From assembly GCA_030427865.1 (NCBI GenBank), contig JAUICK010000001.1, forward strand, positions 124,001 through 188,000: 64,000 nt of DNA, written 5' to 3'. The notes under the pieces are model-generated. The model was not told the origin of the DNA. It saw nothing but the letters and a program-made list of their open reading frames with translations, and did not search any database. The DNA comes from Bacteroidia bacterium. GTDB lineage: Bacteria; Bacteroidota; Bacteroidia; Flavobacteriales; Flavobacteriaceae. Within the stretch, counting starts at the first letter, position 1, and the number at the start of each line of letters is the position of its first letter. Positions 53,195 through 63,121 of the stretch are shown here, one piece after another. The translations under genes and the position numbers were made by a program.

Positions 53195-54451
53195 TTAGTC
53201 TTCGAATTCTTCTTTTAGAATTCTTTGAACATCTATAATGGTTTCTTCTTCTAAATCGGTTCTCTTTACCAATTCTGCCACAGAAGTTTCTAATACACTT
53301 CTTGCTGTATCTAAACCAATTTTTTTGAATTCAGTGATAACCCAATCTTCGATTTCATCGATAAATTCTGTTAACTCTACATCTTCTTCTTCTAAACCTT
53401 CTCTTTGAACGTCTATTTCGTAACCTGTTAACTCACTTGCTAAACGGATGTTTACACCACCTCTACCAATTGCTTTAGAAACTTCTTCTGGTTTTAAAAG
53501 TACGCTTACACGTCCTTTTTTACCATTTTTTTCTTCTTCATACATTTCAATTTCCATAGAAGTCACTTTAGCAGGACTTAAAGCTCTTGAAATGTATAGT
53601 TGTTCGTTTTTAGTGTAGTTAATTACATCAATGTTTTCGTTTCCTAACTCGCGTACAATACCGTGAATTCTTGATCCTTTTACACCTACACATGCTCCAA
53701 CAGGGTCTATTCTATCATCATAAGAATCTACTGCTACTTTTGCTTTTTCTCCTGGAATTCTTGCCACACCTTCTACTGTAATTAAACCATCAAAAACTTC
53801 AGGGATTTCTTGTTCAAATAATTTATTTAAAAATGCAGGAGAAGTTCTCGATAAAATAATTGCTGGTTTGTTACCTCTTAATTCTACTGATTTAATAACA
53901 CCTCTAACAGAATCTCCTTTTCTAAAGAAATCTGAACGAATTTGCTCGCTTTTAGGCAATACTATTTCGTTTCCTTCATCATCTAATAAAATGATTGCAT
54001 TGTGACGAATATGATGAACTTCTGCACTGTATAAATCGCCTTCTAAATCTTTAAATTGTTTAAAGATGTTTGTGCTATCGTGCTCGTAAATTTTAGAAAT
54101 TAAATTTTGGCGCAACGCTAAGATAGCTCTTCTTCCTAAATCTACTAATTTTACTTCTTCAGAAACATCCTCGCCAATTTCGAAATCTGGTTCAATTTTT
54201 CTTGCCTCACTCAACTCAATTTCTTCATTATCGTCTTCAGACATACCGTCTGCAACCACAACTCTATTTCTCCAAATTTCTAAATCTCCTTTATCTGGGT
54301 TTATAATAATATCAAAATTATCATCAGACCCGAACTTACGTTTTAAGGCAGCTCTAAAAACTTCTTCTAAAATAGACATTAATGTTACTCTGTCTATACT
54401 TTTATTATCTTTAAATTCTGAAAACGAATCAATTAATGCTATATTTTCCAT
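53195..54451 (-). CDS. nusA: Transcription termination/antitermination factor NusA
   Basis: 418 residues. The N-terminal RNAP-binding domain (about 1-130) is followed by S1 (about 135-200, RGVIKSVELRGNKPAIILSRT) and two KH domains (GACVGVKGSRIHGIVREL; EVSKAIGRGGVNIRLASEL). A short acidic C-terminal helical domain ends FEED. It lacks the full acidic repeats of E. coli NusA, as is usual in Bacteroidota. It lies 12 bases after rimP. Confidence 0.97.
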   Translation of the reverse strand: MENIALIDSFSEFKDNKSIDRVTLMSILEEVFRAALKRKFGSDDNFDIIINPDKGDLEIWRNRVVVADGMSEDDNEEIELSEARKIEPDFEIGEDVSEEVKLVDLGRRAILALRQNLISKIYEHDSTNIFKQFKDLEGDLYSAEVHHIRHNAIILLDDEGNEIVLPKSEQIRSDFFRKGDSVRGVIKSVELRGNKPAIILSRTSPAFLNKLFEQEIPEVFDGLITVEGVARIPGEKAKVAVDSYDDRIDPVGACVGVKGSRIHGIVRELGNENIDVINYTKNEQLYISRALSPAKVTSMEIEMYEEEKNGKKGRVSVLLKPEEVSKAIGRGGVNIRLASELTGYEIDVQREGLEEEDVELTEFIDEIEDWVITEFKKIGLDTARSVLETSVAELVKRTDLEEETIIDVQRILKEEFED

Positions 54452-54463
54452 TACATTTTTTAC

Positions 54464-54928
54464 TTAAAATACAATCTTCACTTTTGCTTCTTTAATATCT
54501 TTATATGCTATAGTTGCTGTTTTTTCTACAGTAACTTTACCTTTGCCTATTGGTTTAGGCTCTCTTGCTTTCCAGTTTAGTACTATTTTATCATCATCTG
54601 CTTCTACCAAAGTTCCTTCAAATTCTTCATCCGAAGTTTTTACTTTTAAGATTCTTTTGATGTTCTTTTTATACTGTCTTTTTTCTTTTAACGGATGAGA
54701 AATATCTGGCGTTGTTACTTCTAAAGAGAAATCTTCTTCTTCTCTATCTAAATTATGCTCAACATTTCTGCTAATTCTAATGCATTCGCTTAATGGAACT
54801 CCATGATCTCCATCTACAGTAATCTGAATTTTGTTGTTTACTGAAATAGATAAATCTATTAAAAACAACGATTCATTTAAAGCTAATGCTTCGTTTACTA
54901 AATCTCTTACCTTATTTTCCTGCTTCAT
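54464..54928 (-). CDS. rimP: Ribosome maturation factor RimP
   Basis: 154 residues, normal for RimP. The N-terminal domain includes LFLIDLSISVNNKIQITVDGDHGVPLSEC-type strands and ISRNVEHNLDREEEDFSLEV, the recognised family region. The C-terminal SH3-like domain contains FEGTLVEADDDKIVLNW. It is needed for 30S subunit maturation. It is the first gene of the rimP-nusA-infB operon; a promoter with both consensus elements and a leader hairpin lie upstream. Confidence 0.95.
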   Translation of the reverse strand: MKQENKVRDLVNEALALNESLFLIDLSISVNNKIQITVDGDHGVPLSECIRISRNVEHNLDREEEDFSLEVTTPDISHPLKEKRQYKKNIKRILKVKTSDEEFEGTLVEADDDKIVLNWKAREPKPIGKGKVTVEKTATIAYKDIKEAKVKIVF

Positions 54929-54934
54929 AAACCT

Positions 54935-54973
54935 TAAAAAAAAGTATAAAAAGAGGGGACTTTTAAGTCCCCT
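54935..54973 (-). promoter_or_regulatory. Terminator-like hairpin in the rimP-nusA-infB leader (candidate attenuator)
   Basis: The palindrome AGGGGACTT-TT-AAGTCCCCT (54954-54973) forms a GC-rich stem. On the minus strand it is followed by CTTTTTATAC and T8, ending seven bases before the rimP ATG. It has the form of an intrinsic terminator between promoter and first gene. Confidence 0.65.
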
Positions 54974-55002
54974 TCTCTGTCATTTATTCTTAATTTTCGC
55001 TG

Positions 55003-55033
55003 CAAATATACGAATTCTTTGGAATTTACCAAA
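55003..55033 (-). promoter_or_regulatory. Promoter of the rimP-nusA-infB operon
   Basis: On the minus strand TTTG, 19 bases, TATATTTG, matching both Bacteroidota elements (-33 TTTG and -7 TANNTTTG) exactly. It gives a leader of about 65-70 nt. Confidence 0.8.
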
Positions 55034-55100
55034 CTATGTTTAAGTCATTTATTTTTTGTAACTTTAGATACGCAGTTACTAATTTCTAAATTTTTGTACG

Positions 55101-55928
55101 ATGAAAAAAATTTTAGTTCCCATAGATTTTTCAAAACCATCTGAATATGCAGCAAAAATGGCTGCCCAAATTGCAAAAAAAACTAATGCAACCGTATACT
55201 TAATTCACCTAATAGAACTTCCAAAAGGTGTTGTAGACATGGGTGCAGGAAGCAGATTTAGTATACCAGAAAGCATGTTGTATTTAAGAAAAGTTAGAGA
55301 AAAAGTATTGGATTTTAAAGAAGGTATTTTTAGTGATGCCATGGATGTAAAGTACTTTATAAAGTTAAACAATCCGTTTGAAGGAATTCAAAAATATGCA
55401 GATAAAATTGATGCAGATATTATTATAATGGGATCTAAAGGTCATTCCGAATTTGAAGAAATGATTATTGGTTCTAACACAGAAAAAGTAGTACGCAGTT
55501 CTAAACGCCCAGTAATTGTAGTAAAAAAAGATAGTAAAAAGTTTAAACTGAAAAACTTAGTTTTTGCTTCTAATTTTAAAGAGGAAAACAAAGAAGTTTT
55601 TGGCAAATTTGTAGACTTTGCGAATACATTTAACAGCAAAGTACATTTGTTAAAAGTGAATACTCCTGCCAACTTTCAAGGAACTTCGGAAGCCAAACAA
55701 AAAGTAAAAGAGTTTACACAAGATTTTGATTTAAAAAAGTATAAAATTAATATTTACAGTGATGTTTCTGTGGAAAAAGGGATTCAAAATTTTTCAAGAG
55801 AAGTTAACGCAGACTTAATTGCTTTAAGTACACACGGAAGAAGTGGTTTAGCGCATTTATTTACTGGAAGTGTAACCAAAAACTTATCTAAAAATGCTTT
55901 AAAGCCTATGTTAACGATTAAGGTTTAG
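55101..55928 (+). CDS. Tandem universal stress protein
   Basis: 275 residues, two UspA domains. The first (about 1-147) begins KKILVPIDFSKPSEYAAKMA and carries the nucleotide-binding pattern GSKGHSEFEEMIIGSNTEKV. The second (about 150-275) has STHGRSGLAHLFTGSVTKNL. Both G-x2-G-x9-G(S/T) motifs are intact, so ATP binding is likely. It is probably involved in stress or energy-limitation responses. TAACTTTA upstream is a near match to the -7 element. The 145 bases after it hold only the gapN terminator. Confidence 0.93.
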   Translation: MKKILVPIDFSKPSEYAAKMAAQIAKKTNATVYLIHLIELPKGVVDMGAGSRFSIPESMLYLRKVREKVLDFKEGIFSDAMDVKYFIKLNNPFEGIQKYADKIDADIIIMGSKGHSEFEEMIIGSNTEKVVRSSKRPVIVVKKDSKKFKLKNLVFASNFKEENKEVFGKFVDFANTFNSKVHLLKVNTPANFQGTSEAKQKVKEFTQDFDLKKYKINIYSDVSVEKGIQNFSREVNADLIALSTHGRSGLAHLFTGSVTKNLSKNALKPMLTIKV

Positions 55929-56022
55929 GTTTAATTTTTCTAAATTTTAAAAGTAGAACTTCTCTAATATCGAGTATAAGCTATTAAAACAAAGTCATAT
56001 TCGTCTTGAGTTAGCGAAAAAT

Positions 56023-56051
56023 AAAAAAACCTTTATTTCTAAAGGCTTTTT
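56023..56051 (-). terminator. Terminator after the gapN-like gene
   Basis: On the minus strand GCCTTTA-GAAA-TAAAGGT followed by T7 and more T; 23 bases beyond the stop codon. Confidence 0.8.
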
Positions 56052-56073
56052 ATATCTAAAAATTCTAATTTTC

Positions 56074-57666
56074 TTATAAAATATAATCTGTACTAATAAA
56101 ATTAGACGCTTTTTTATCTAACAATTCTTCTAAAATTGCATTGTTATATGGTGTATCTTTAGAGGCTACAAAAGTTCTAATAGAAAAAGAACGCAATGCA
56201 TCGTGTACACTTAAAGTTGCTACTGCAGAGTCTTTTCTTCCTGTAAACGGATATACATCTGGCCCACGTTGTGCAGCACTATTTAAGTTTACTCTACACA
56301 CCAAGTTTACTAAAGTATCTATTAACGGTGCTAACGTTTTTATTTCGCTACCAAAAACACTTACTTGTTGACCGTAATTAGATTCTGCCATATCATCTAA
56401 AGGTTCTTGAATATTTTTAAAAGAAACTACAGGAATTACAGGGCCAAATTGTTCTTCTTCATAAACTCTCATCTCTTTAGAAACCGGATATAAAACCGCT
56501 GGAAAAATATAATTATCAGTAGTTTCTCCTCCTTTTTTATTAATGATTTTTGCACCTTTTTCTTTGGCATCATCTATTAACTCTTGTATGTATGCAGGTT
56601 TTCCTGGTTCTGGTAATGGTGTTAATTTTACTCCCTCTTCCCAAGGGTTTCCAAATTTTAATTCGTCTACTCTTTCTGCGAAACGTTTGTTGAATTTATC
56701 TACAATATGCTCGTGTACATACAACACTTTTAAAGCTGTACAACGTTGACCGTTAAAAGAAGTAGAACCAGTAATACATTCATTAATTGCTAAATCTAAA
56801 TCTGCATCTGGTAAAACAATTCCAGGATTTTTAGCTTCTAAGCCTAATACCAAACGTAATCTATTTTTATACGGATGATTGGCTTGAATTGCATTGGCAG
56901 ATTTACTATTTCCTATCAATGCCAAAACATCTACTTTACCTGTTTTCATAATAGGTGTTGCCAACACTCTACCTCTTCCATAAATGATATTTACAACGCC
57001 TTCTGGAAACGAGTTTTGAAACGCCTCTAATAATGGTGATAATAATAAAACTCCATGTTTTGCGGGCTTAAAAACAGCTGTATTCCCCATGATTAAAGCT
57101 GGAATTAACAATGCAAACGTTTCGTTTAGTGGATAATTATAAGGTCCTAAACACAACACAACACCTAAAGGACCACGTCTTATGTGTGCATGAACTCCAC
57201 TATGCTTTTCAAACTTTGCAAAGTTTCTGTCCATTTGTTTATAATCTTCAATGGTATCGTAAATATACTCAAGAGTTCTATCAAATTCTTTTTCAGAGTC
57301 TGGTAAGGATTTTCCAATTTCCCACATTAAAAGTTTTACAACTTCATCTCGTTTGGTTTTCATTTGCTCTGCAAATTCTTCCATACATTCAATTCTATCG
57401 GCAACACGCATTGTTGGCCACAAACCTTGCCCTTTGTCGTAAGCTCTATATGCAGAATTTAAAGCTTCAATAGCTTCATAACCTGTTAAATTCGGAACAG
57501 TTCCTAATAAAGTAGGTTTGTATTCTTTGGTTGATGAAATGGTAGAATACACTTCTGTCATTTCTCCTTTCCATTCTCTTAATTCGCCACCAATTAAATA
57601 TGTTTTTTGATGTAAAAGTGATTTTATTTTATATGCTTCTGGAATTTCAGTAAACTTTGTTTTCAT
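56074..57666 (-). CDS. gapN: NADP-dependent glyceraldehyde-3-phosphate dehydrogenase-like aldehyde dehydrogenase
   Basis: 530 residues, aldehyde dehydrogenase superfamily. The oxyanion Asn is in GPYNYPLNE (177), the general base is Glu277 (LGLEAKNPG) and the catalytic Cys is 309 ([10 protein letters not shown]). The sequence style, including the long N-terminus and [16 protein letters not shown], matches the GapN-annotated group of Flavobacteriia. It would oxidise G3P directly to 3-phosphoglycerate with NADP, giving NADPH but no ATP. Other aldehyde substrates remain possible. It is monocistronic. Confidence 0.85.
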   Translation of the reverse strand: MKTKFTEIPEAYKIKSLLHQKTYLIGGELREWKGEMTEVYSTISSTKEYKPTLLGTVPNLTGYEAIEALNSAYRAYDKGQGLWPTMRVADRIECMEEFAEQMKTKRDEVVKLLMWEIGKSLPDSEKEFDRTLEYIYDTIEDYKQMDRNFAKFEKHSGVHAHIRRGPLGVVLCLGPYNYPLNETFALLIPALIMGNTAVFKPAKHGVLLLSPLLEAFQNSFPEGVVNIIYGRGRVLATPIMKTGKVDVLALIGNSKSANAIQANHPYKNRLRLVLGLEAKNPGIVLPDADLDLAINECITGSTSFNGQRCTALKVLYVHEHIVDKFNKRFAERVDELKFGNPWEEGVKLTPLPEPGKPAYIQELIDDAKEKGAKIINKKGGETTDNYIFPAVLYPVSKEMRVYEEEQFGPVIPVVSFKNIQEPLDDMAESNYGQQVSVFGSEIKTLAPLIDTLVNLVCRVNLNSAAQRGPDVYPFTGRKDSAVATLSVHDALRSFSIRTFVASKDTPYNNAILEELLDKKASNFISTDYIL

Positions 57667-57800
57667 AAGTTGCTATTTATCAATTAAAATGATAGAGCCT
57701 TTAATTGAAATTATTAAACCCAAATTAACGAAAAATAGTAGGATTTTAGGCAAATAAACTACGAAAAGGATTTCGAGTTTTCGTAAATTAAATCTATATT

Positions 57801-59063
57801 TTATACCAAGAATTGAAACAAATCTGGCTTGTCATTCAAATAGTCGCCAAAAAAATTGTTTTCTTTCATTCTTTGGATTAAAGGCTCTAAATCATCTGCA
57901 GATTTCAGTTCTAAACCCACCACCGCTGCTCCATTTGTTCTGTTACTTTTCTTAGTATATTCAAAATGAGTGATGTCATCATTTGGCCCTAAAATTTCTG
58001 CAACAAACTCTTTTAAAGCTCCTGCTCTTTGTGGAAATTTTACAATAAAATAGTGCTTTAAATTGGCATACAACAAAGCTCTTTCCTTAATTTCTGCTGT
58101 TCTGGTAATATCGTTATTGCTACCACTTACAACACAAACTACGTTTTTTCCTTTTATTTCATCTTTAAAAAAATCTAAAGCAGCAATACTTAACGCACCT
58201 GCAGGTTCTACCACAATGGCATCTTTGTTGTACAAATCTAAAATAGTTTGACAAATTTTACCTTCTGAGACTGTAATTACATCATCTAAATTCTGTTGAC
58301 AAATGGCAAAATTTAAATCACCTACTTTTTTAACAGCTGCTCCATCTACAAAAGGATCTATTTTATGTAAAGTGGTGTTTTTTTTATTACGTATTGATGT
58401 TAACATTGATGGAGCTCCTTCTGGTTCTACTCCAATAATTTTTGTCTCTGGTGATACATTTTTAAATACAGTTGATAAGCCTGATGATAAACCTCCACCT
58501 CCAATTGGCACAAACACATAATCAATTTTTTCTGTTGCTTGTTCAAATATTTCTAAGCCAACAGTAGCTTGACCTTCAATAACTTTTTCGTCATTAAAAG
58601 GATGAATAAAGGTTTTGTTTTTTGTATCACATTCTTGTTTTGCAGCTTTAAAGGCATCATCAAAAGTATCGCCTTCAATAACAATATTGATAAACTCTTC
58701 TCCAAACATTTTTACTTGCTCAATCTTTTGATTTGGAGTTGGTGATGGCATAAAAATGGTTCCTTTTATTTGCAATAATTTGCAAGATAAAGCTACACCT
58801 TGCGCGTGATTTCCTGCACTTGCGCAGACAATTCCACGTTTTTTTTCGTCATCTTTTAAAGAAGACATTTTATTGTAAGCACCTCTAATTTTATACGAAC
58901 GAACTACTTGTAAATCTTCTCTTTTAAAAAAAATAGCAGTATTTAATTGTTTAGAAAGATTGGTATTTAAACTCAAAGGAGTTTTAGAGGCAACTCCATT
59001 TAATTTTTTTGCGGCAGCTTTTACGCTTTCTAAACTTGGAAAATAGATTTGTTTTGTTTGCAT
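57801..59063 (-). CDS. ilvA: Threonine ammonia-lyase (threonine dehydratase)
   Basis: 420 residues from ATG 59063 (MQTKQIYFPS). A start ten residues earlier would overlap the ilvC terminator. The PLP lysine is Lys58 in VRSYKIRGA, the phosphate-binding loop is GGGGLSSGL, and a single ACT-like domain (about 325-420) should give isoleucine feedback. It makes 2-oxobutanoate for isoleucine. It is downstream of ilvC but separated by a hairpin terminator. Confidence 0.94.
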   Translation of the reverse strand: MQTKQIYFPSLESVKAAAKKLNGVASKTPLSLNTNLSKQLNTAIFFKREDLQVVRSYKIRGAYNKMSSLKDDEKKRGIVCASAGNHAQGVALSCKLLQIKGTIFMPSPTPNQKIEQVKMFGEEFINIVIEGDTFDDAFKAAKQECDTKNKTFIHPFNDEKVIEGQATVGLEIFEQATEKIDYVFVPIGGGGLSSGLSTVFKNVSPETKIIGVEPEGAPSMLTSIRNKKNTTLHKIDPFVDGAAVKKVGDLNFAICQQNLDDVITVSEGKICQTILDLYNKDAIVVEPAGALSIAALDFFKDEIKGKNVVCVVSGSNNDITRTAEIKERALLYANLKHYFIVKFPQRAGALKEFVAEILGPNDDITHFEYTKKSNRTNGAAVVGLELKSADDLEPLIQRMKENNFFGDYLNDKPDLFQFLV

Positions 59064-59081
59064 TATGGTAAATGTAAAAAG

Positions 59082-59116
59082 AAAACCTGTCAAACTTTTA
59101 AAATCTGACAGGTTTT
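59082..59116 (-). terminator. Hairpin between ilvC and ilvA
   Basis: AAAACCTGTCA / TGACAGGTTTT with a 13-nt loop; on the minus strand CTTTTTAC follows. It probably reduces readthrough from ilvC into ilvA. The stem resembles the palindrome between ilvD and ilvB in style. Confidence 0.7.
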
Positions 59117-59138
59117 AAAATTTTAAAATCTTTATATT

Positions 59139-60614
59139 TTAAGCTGATTTTATTACTTTCATTGCTGTCATAGAAGCTCTTAATTCTGCTCCTATTTTTT
59201 CTACTGGATGATTTCTAATAATCTTGTTAATTCGAATCAATTCTTGGTTATCTACTTCATTAGAATCTGAGAATTTTTCACCAATTACATTGGTTGAAAC
59301 TGTTTTCATAAAATCGGTTAATAAAGGCTTACAAGCGTGATCGAATAAATAACAACCATACTCTGCTGTATCAGAAATAACACGATTCATTTCGTATAAT
59401 TTTTTACGTGCAATGGTATTTGCAATTAATGGCGTTTCGTGTAAAGACTCATAGTATGCAGATGCATCTATAATACCAGATTCTGTCATGGCTTCAAAAG
59501 CCAATTCTACTCCAGCTCTTACAAAAGCAACTAATAAAGTTCCGTGGTCAAAATATTCTTGTTCCGAAATTTCATCCGAAGTAATTTCTTGTTTTTCAAA
59601 AGCTGTATTGCCTGTTGCTGCTCTCCATTTTAATAGATTTGCATCATCATTTTCCCAATCTTCCATCATGGTTTTAGAGAAATGACCAGTCATAATATCA
59701 TCCATATGTTTTTGGAATAACGGACGCATAATGTCTTTTAATTCTTCTGATAATCTAAAAGCTTCAACTTTTGCAGGATTAGACAATCTGTCCATCATAT
59801 TTGTAATACCTCCGTGTTTTAAAGCCTCTGTAACAGTTTCCCAACCATATTGAATTAATTTTGCAGCATAACCAGCATCAATACCTTCTGCTACCATTTT
59901 ATCAAAAGATAAAATTGCACCAGTTTGCAACAAACCACATAAAATCGTTTGCTCTCCCATTAAATCTGATTTTACCTCAGCCACAAAAGAAGATTCTAAA
60001 ACTCCTGCTCTATGACCACCAGTGGCAACTGCATACGCTTTTGCTTGTGCCCATCCTTTGTTTTCTGGGTCGTTATTTGGGTGAACAGCAATTAAGGTTG
60101 GTACTCCAAATCCTCTTTTATATTCTTCGCGAACTTCAGAACCTGGACATTTTGGTGCCACCATAATTACGGTTAAATCCTTACGAATTTGCATTCCTTC
60201 TTCAACAATGTTAAAACCATGAGAATAACTCAATGTTGCTCCTTTTTTCATTAAAGGCATTACTGCTTTAACAACATTGGTGTGTTGTTTGTCTGGAGTT
60301 AAGTTGATTACCAAATCTGCATATGGCAATAATTCTTCGTACGTCCCAACTGTAAAATTGTTAGAAGATGCGTTTACAAAAGAATCTCTTTTTTGGTCTA
60401 TAGCTGCCTGACGTAGAGCATAAGAAATATCTAAACCAGAATCTCTCATATTAAGACCTTGATTTAAACCTTGAGCTCCACAGCCCACAATAACAATTTT
60501 CTTACCTTTTAATGCGTTTACTCCATCTTCAAATTCTGAAGCATCCATAAAGCGACATTTTCCTAACTGCTCTAATTTTTCTCTTAATGTTAATGTGTTA
60601 AAATAATTTGACAT
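59139..60614 (-). CDS. ilvC: Ketol-acid reductoisomerase, class II (long form)
   Basis: 491 residues, the duplicated-knot long form rather than the roughly 330-residue class I. The NADPH fold has [19 protein letters not shown] with a basic phosphate-binding stretch, [12 protein letters not shown]. Mg/acid residues are in [14 protein letters not shown] and in the C-terminal half. It converts acetolactate and acetohydroxybutyrate to dihydroxy acids for valine, leucine and isoleucine. It lies 109 bases after ilvN; that gap shows nothing clear. Confidence 0.96.
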   Translation of the reverse strand: MSNYFNTLTLREKLEQLGKCRFMDASEFEDGVNALKGKKIVIVGCGAQGLNQGLNMRDSGLDISYALRQAAIDQKRDSFVNASSNNFTVGTYEELLPYADLVINLTPDKQHTNVVKAVMPLMKKGATLSYSHGFNIVEEGMQIRKDLTVIMVAPKCPGSEVREEYKRGFGVPTLIAVHPNNDPENKGWAQAKAYAVATGGHRAGVLESSFVAEVKSDLMGEQTILCGLLQTGAILSFDKMVAEGIDAGYAAKLIQYGWETVTEALKHGGITNMMDRLSNPAKVEAFRLSEELKDIMRPLFQKHMDDIMTGHFSKTMMEDWENDDANLLKWRAATGNTAFEKQEITSDEISEQEYFDHGTLLVAFVRAGVELAFEAMTESGIIDASAYYESLHETPLIANTIARKKLYEMNRVISDTAEYGCYLFDHACKPLLTDFMKTVSTNVIGEKFSDSNEVDNQELIRINKIIRNHPVEKIGAELRASMTAMKVIKSA

Positions 60615-60723
60615 TTTTTTTGTTTTAGTTTTTCGATAAGAACAAAGAAAAAAGAGAAAAGAAAAGAGATATATTTATCAGCTTTATTTCTTTTTTCTAA
60701 AATCTTTACTCTTTTATCTATTT

Positions 60724-61257
60724 TTAGTTGTTTTTAATGTTTTCTAATAATGATGATATTTTCATTTCGTCTTTTGTCACCGCAATTCTACCAGAACGTG
60801 TAAATTGCATGATACCAAATTCACTTAACTTTTGGTGTAACTCTTTGAGTTCTTCTCTTTTTCCTGATTTTTCTAACACAAAAAATTGCTTATTTACAGT
60901 AACAATTCTTGCATTGCTTTCTTTGATAATATTTTGAATTTGACGTTCTTCGAACAACAACTCTGATTTTATTTTAAACAAACCTGAAACCTGATATATT
61001 GTCTCATCCTCAGTATGGTAGTATGCTTTAATTACCTCTACTTGTTTTTCTATCTGACCAATAATTTTTTTCATATTTACCTCTGTCATATAGACAACAA
61101 TGGTAAACCTTGAAACTCCATAAATTTCAGACGGAGAAGTATTTAAACTCTCTATGTTGATATGCCTTCTTTGAAAAATTGCTGAAATTCTGTTCAACAA
61201 TCCTATATTATTTTCAGTATAAACAGATACTGTAAATAGTTGTTTTTCTGTACTCAT
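60724..61257 (-). CDS. ilvN: Acetolactate synthase small (regulatory) subunit
   Basis: 177 residues, full length for the ACT-type regulatory subunit. The N-terminal ACT domain is seen in FTVSVYTENNIGLLNRISAI and NIESLNTSPSEIYGVSRFTI. The second domain ends with LHQKLSEFGIMQFTRSGRIA. It binds valine and activates/feedback-inhibits the IlvB catalytic subunit encoded just upstream. The 81-bp spacer to ilvB contains short tandem repeats. Confidence 0.95.
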   Translation of the reverse strand: MSTEKQLFTVSVYTENNIGLLNRISAIFQRRHINIESLNTSPSEIYGVSRFTIVVYMTEVNMKKIIGQIEKQVEVIKAYYHTEDETIYQVSGLFKIKSELLFEERQIQNIIKESNARIVTVNKQFFVLEKSGKREELKELHQKLSEFGIMQFTRSGRIAVTKDEMKISSLLENIKNN

Positions 61258-61306
61258 TTTTTACTGTTTAAAGTTGAAAGTTATAAAGTTGAAAAGTTCG
61301 CTAACC

Positions 61307-61334
61307 AAGAACTAACAACTAAGAACTAACAACT
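61307..61334. repeat. Tandem 14-bp direct repeat between ilvB and ilvN
   Basis: Two perfect copies of AAGAACTAACAACT, preceded by a related AAAGTTGAAAG/AAAGTTGAAAAG repetition. Simple repetitive DNA in an intercistronic gap. Confidence 0.7.
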
Positions 61335-61338
61335 AAAT

Positions 61339-63072
61339 CTACTCTAATCTTATATCTGAAACACTTGCTCCAGAAGGAATCATTGGAAATACATTGTCTT
61401 CTTTCTCCACACAAACCTCCAAGAAATAGGCTTCCTTACTTTCCATCATTTCTTTAACAGCCTCAGCCAATTCTTCACGTTTAGTAACTTTTTTTGCTTT
61501 GATGTAATACCCTTCTGCAATTGCTACAAAATTGGGGTTTACCATTTCTGTAGATGCATATCGTTTGTCAAAAAATAACTGTTGCCATTGACGTACCATT
61601 CCTAAGAAATCGTTATTTAAAACCACCACTTTAACAGCCGCTTTTTGCTGAAAAATAGTCCCTAATTCTTGAATCGTCATTTGGTAACCTCCATCACCAG
61701 AAATAGAAACTACTTCACGTTCTGGAGCTGCCATTTTTGCACCAATTGCTGCTGGCAATCCAAAACCCATAGTTCCTAATCCACCTGAAGTAATATTACT
61801 TTTAGACACGTTAAAATCTGCATATCTACAAGCAATCATTTGATGCTGACCAACATCACTTACAATAGCAGCTTTTCCTTCACTTTGAATGTTGATTTCT
61901 TTCAACACCTCAGCCATTGTTAAACCTTCTTTTGTAGGATACAAATCGTTTTTGATTACTTTATCATATTCTATTTGATATAAATCTTTAAACTTTTGAT
62001 GCCAATCTTTATGTGAATTTTCATTCAATAAGGGTAATAATAAGTCTAAACTTGTTTTTGCATCACCCAAAACAGCTACATCCGTTTTTACGTTTTTATC
62101 AATCTCTGCTGGGTCAATTTCAAAGTGAATTACCTTCGCTTGTTTGGCATACGTATCTAAACTACCTGTTACACGATCGTCAAAACGCATTCCGATTGCG
62201 ATTAAAACATCACATTCGTTGGTTAAAATATTTGGAGCATAATTTCCATGCATACCCACCATACCAACATTTAAAGGATGTGAAGTAGGAATTGCAGAAG
62301 CACCTAAAATGGTCCAAGCTGCAGGAATTCCTGCTTTTTCTACAATTGCTTTTAATTGCTCTTCTGCTTCACCTAAAATAACGCCTTGCCCCCAAACAAT
62401 TAATGGTTTTTTTGCTCCATTAATTAGTTTTGCAGCTTCTTCAACCTTAGAAATATCTGTATCTGGAACAGGATTATAACTTCTTACTTTTGTACATTTC
62501 TCATACGAAAAATCAAACTCATCAAACTGAGCATCTTTAGTAATATCTACTAAAACAGGTCCTGGTCTACCACTTTTTGCAATGTAAAACGCTTTTGCTA
62601 ATGCTTCAGGAATATCTTCTGCTTTTGTTACTTGACAGTTCCATTTGGTAACTGGAGTGGAGATACCTACTATATCTGTTTCTTGAAACGCATCTGAACC
62701 CAATAAATGTGATGGCACTTGACCTGTAATACACACCATTGGTGTAGAATCTATTTGGGCATCTGCAATACCCGTTATTAAGTTGGTTGCTCCTGGACCA
62801 GAAGTTGCCATAGCTACACCAACTTTACCAGAAATTCTTGCATATCCTTGAGCAGCATGTGTTGCTCCTTGTTCGTGTCTTGTTAAAACGTGATGAATTT
62901 TATCTTGATATTTGTACAACTCATCATAAACTGGCATAATTGCTCCTCCTGGATATCCATACAAAATATCTACTCCTTCTTCAATTAAGCATCTTACAAT
63001 TGCCTCACTACCAGAAATACGCTCCGTAGTTTTGGTCGCTTTTTGTTGTTGTTTTATGGTTTGTGTTTCCAT
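61339..63072 (-). CDS. ilvB: Acetolactate synthase large (catalytic) subunit
   Basis: 577 residues, a ThDP enzyme. Catalytic Glu is in LTRHEQGATHAAQGYAR, the FAD/ThDP middle domain begins after KKPLIVWGQG, and the ThDP-Mg motif is ISGDGGYQMTIQELG...LNNDF. It condenses pyruvate with pyruvate or 2-oxobutanoate, the first common step in valine/leucine and isoleucine synthesis. It sits between ilvD and ilvN in the operon. Confidence 0.96.
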   Translation of the reverse strand: METQTIKQQQKATKTTERISGSEAIVRCLIEEGVDILYGYPGGAIMPVYDELYKYQDKIHHVLTRHEQGATHAAQGYARISGKVGVAMATSGPGATNLITGIADAQIDSTPMVCITGQVPSHLLGSDAFQETDIVGISTPVTKWNCQVTKAEDIPEALAKAFYIAKSGRPGPVLVDITKDAQFDEFDFSYEKCTKVRSYNPVPDTDISKVEEAAKLINGAKKPLIVWGQGVILGEAEEQLKAIVEKAGIPAAWTILGASAIPTSHPLNVGMVGMHGNYAPNILTNECDVLIAIGMRFDDRVTGSLDTYAKQAKVIHFEIDPAEIDKNVKTDVAVLGDAKTSLDLLLPLLNENSHKDWHQKFKDLYQIEYDKVIKNDLYPTKEGLTMAEVLKEINIQSEGKAAIVSDVGQHQMIACRYADFNVSKSNITSGGLGTMGFGLPAAIGAKMAAPEREVVSISGDGGYQMTIQELGTIFQQKAAVKVVVLNNDFLGMVRQWQQLFFDKRYASTEMVNPNFVAIAEGYYIKAKKVTKREELAEAVKEMMESKEAYFLEVCVEKEDNVFPMIPSGASVSDIRLE

Positions 63073-63088
63073 GGTAATTCTTTTAATA

Positions 63089-63115
63089 CCTACAAGGTTT
63101 CAAAAACCTTGCAGG
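63089..63115. repeat. Palindrome between ilvD and ilvB
   Basis: CCTACAAGGTTT-CAA-AAACCTTGCAGG: a 12-bp stem with one position that becomes G:U in the minus-strand transcript. There is no long T tract in the operon direction, so it is more likely an mRNA-processing or stability hairpin. Confidence 0.6.
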
Positions 63116-63121
63116 AGTTTT

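Noticed and set aside
57111..57473. A 120-residue plus-strand reading frame
   Set aside because: It lies wholly antisense to the conserved gapN-like gene and shows no domain or start signal.
59064..59093. Upstream start for ilvA (MTGFLFTFTIMQ)
   Set aside because: These codons overlap the ilvC terminator stem, and the family begins near MQTKQIYFPS.
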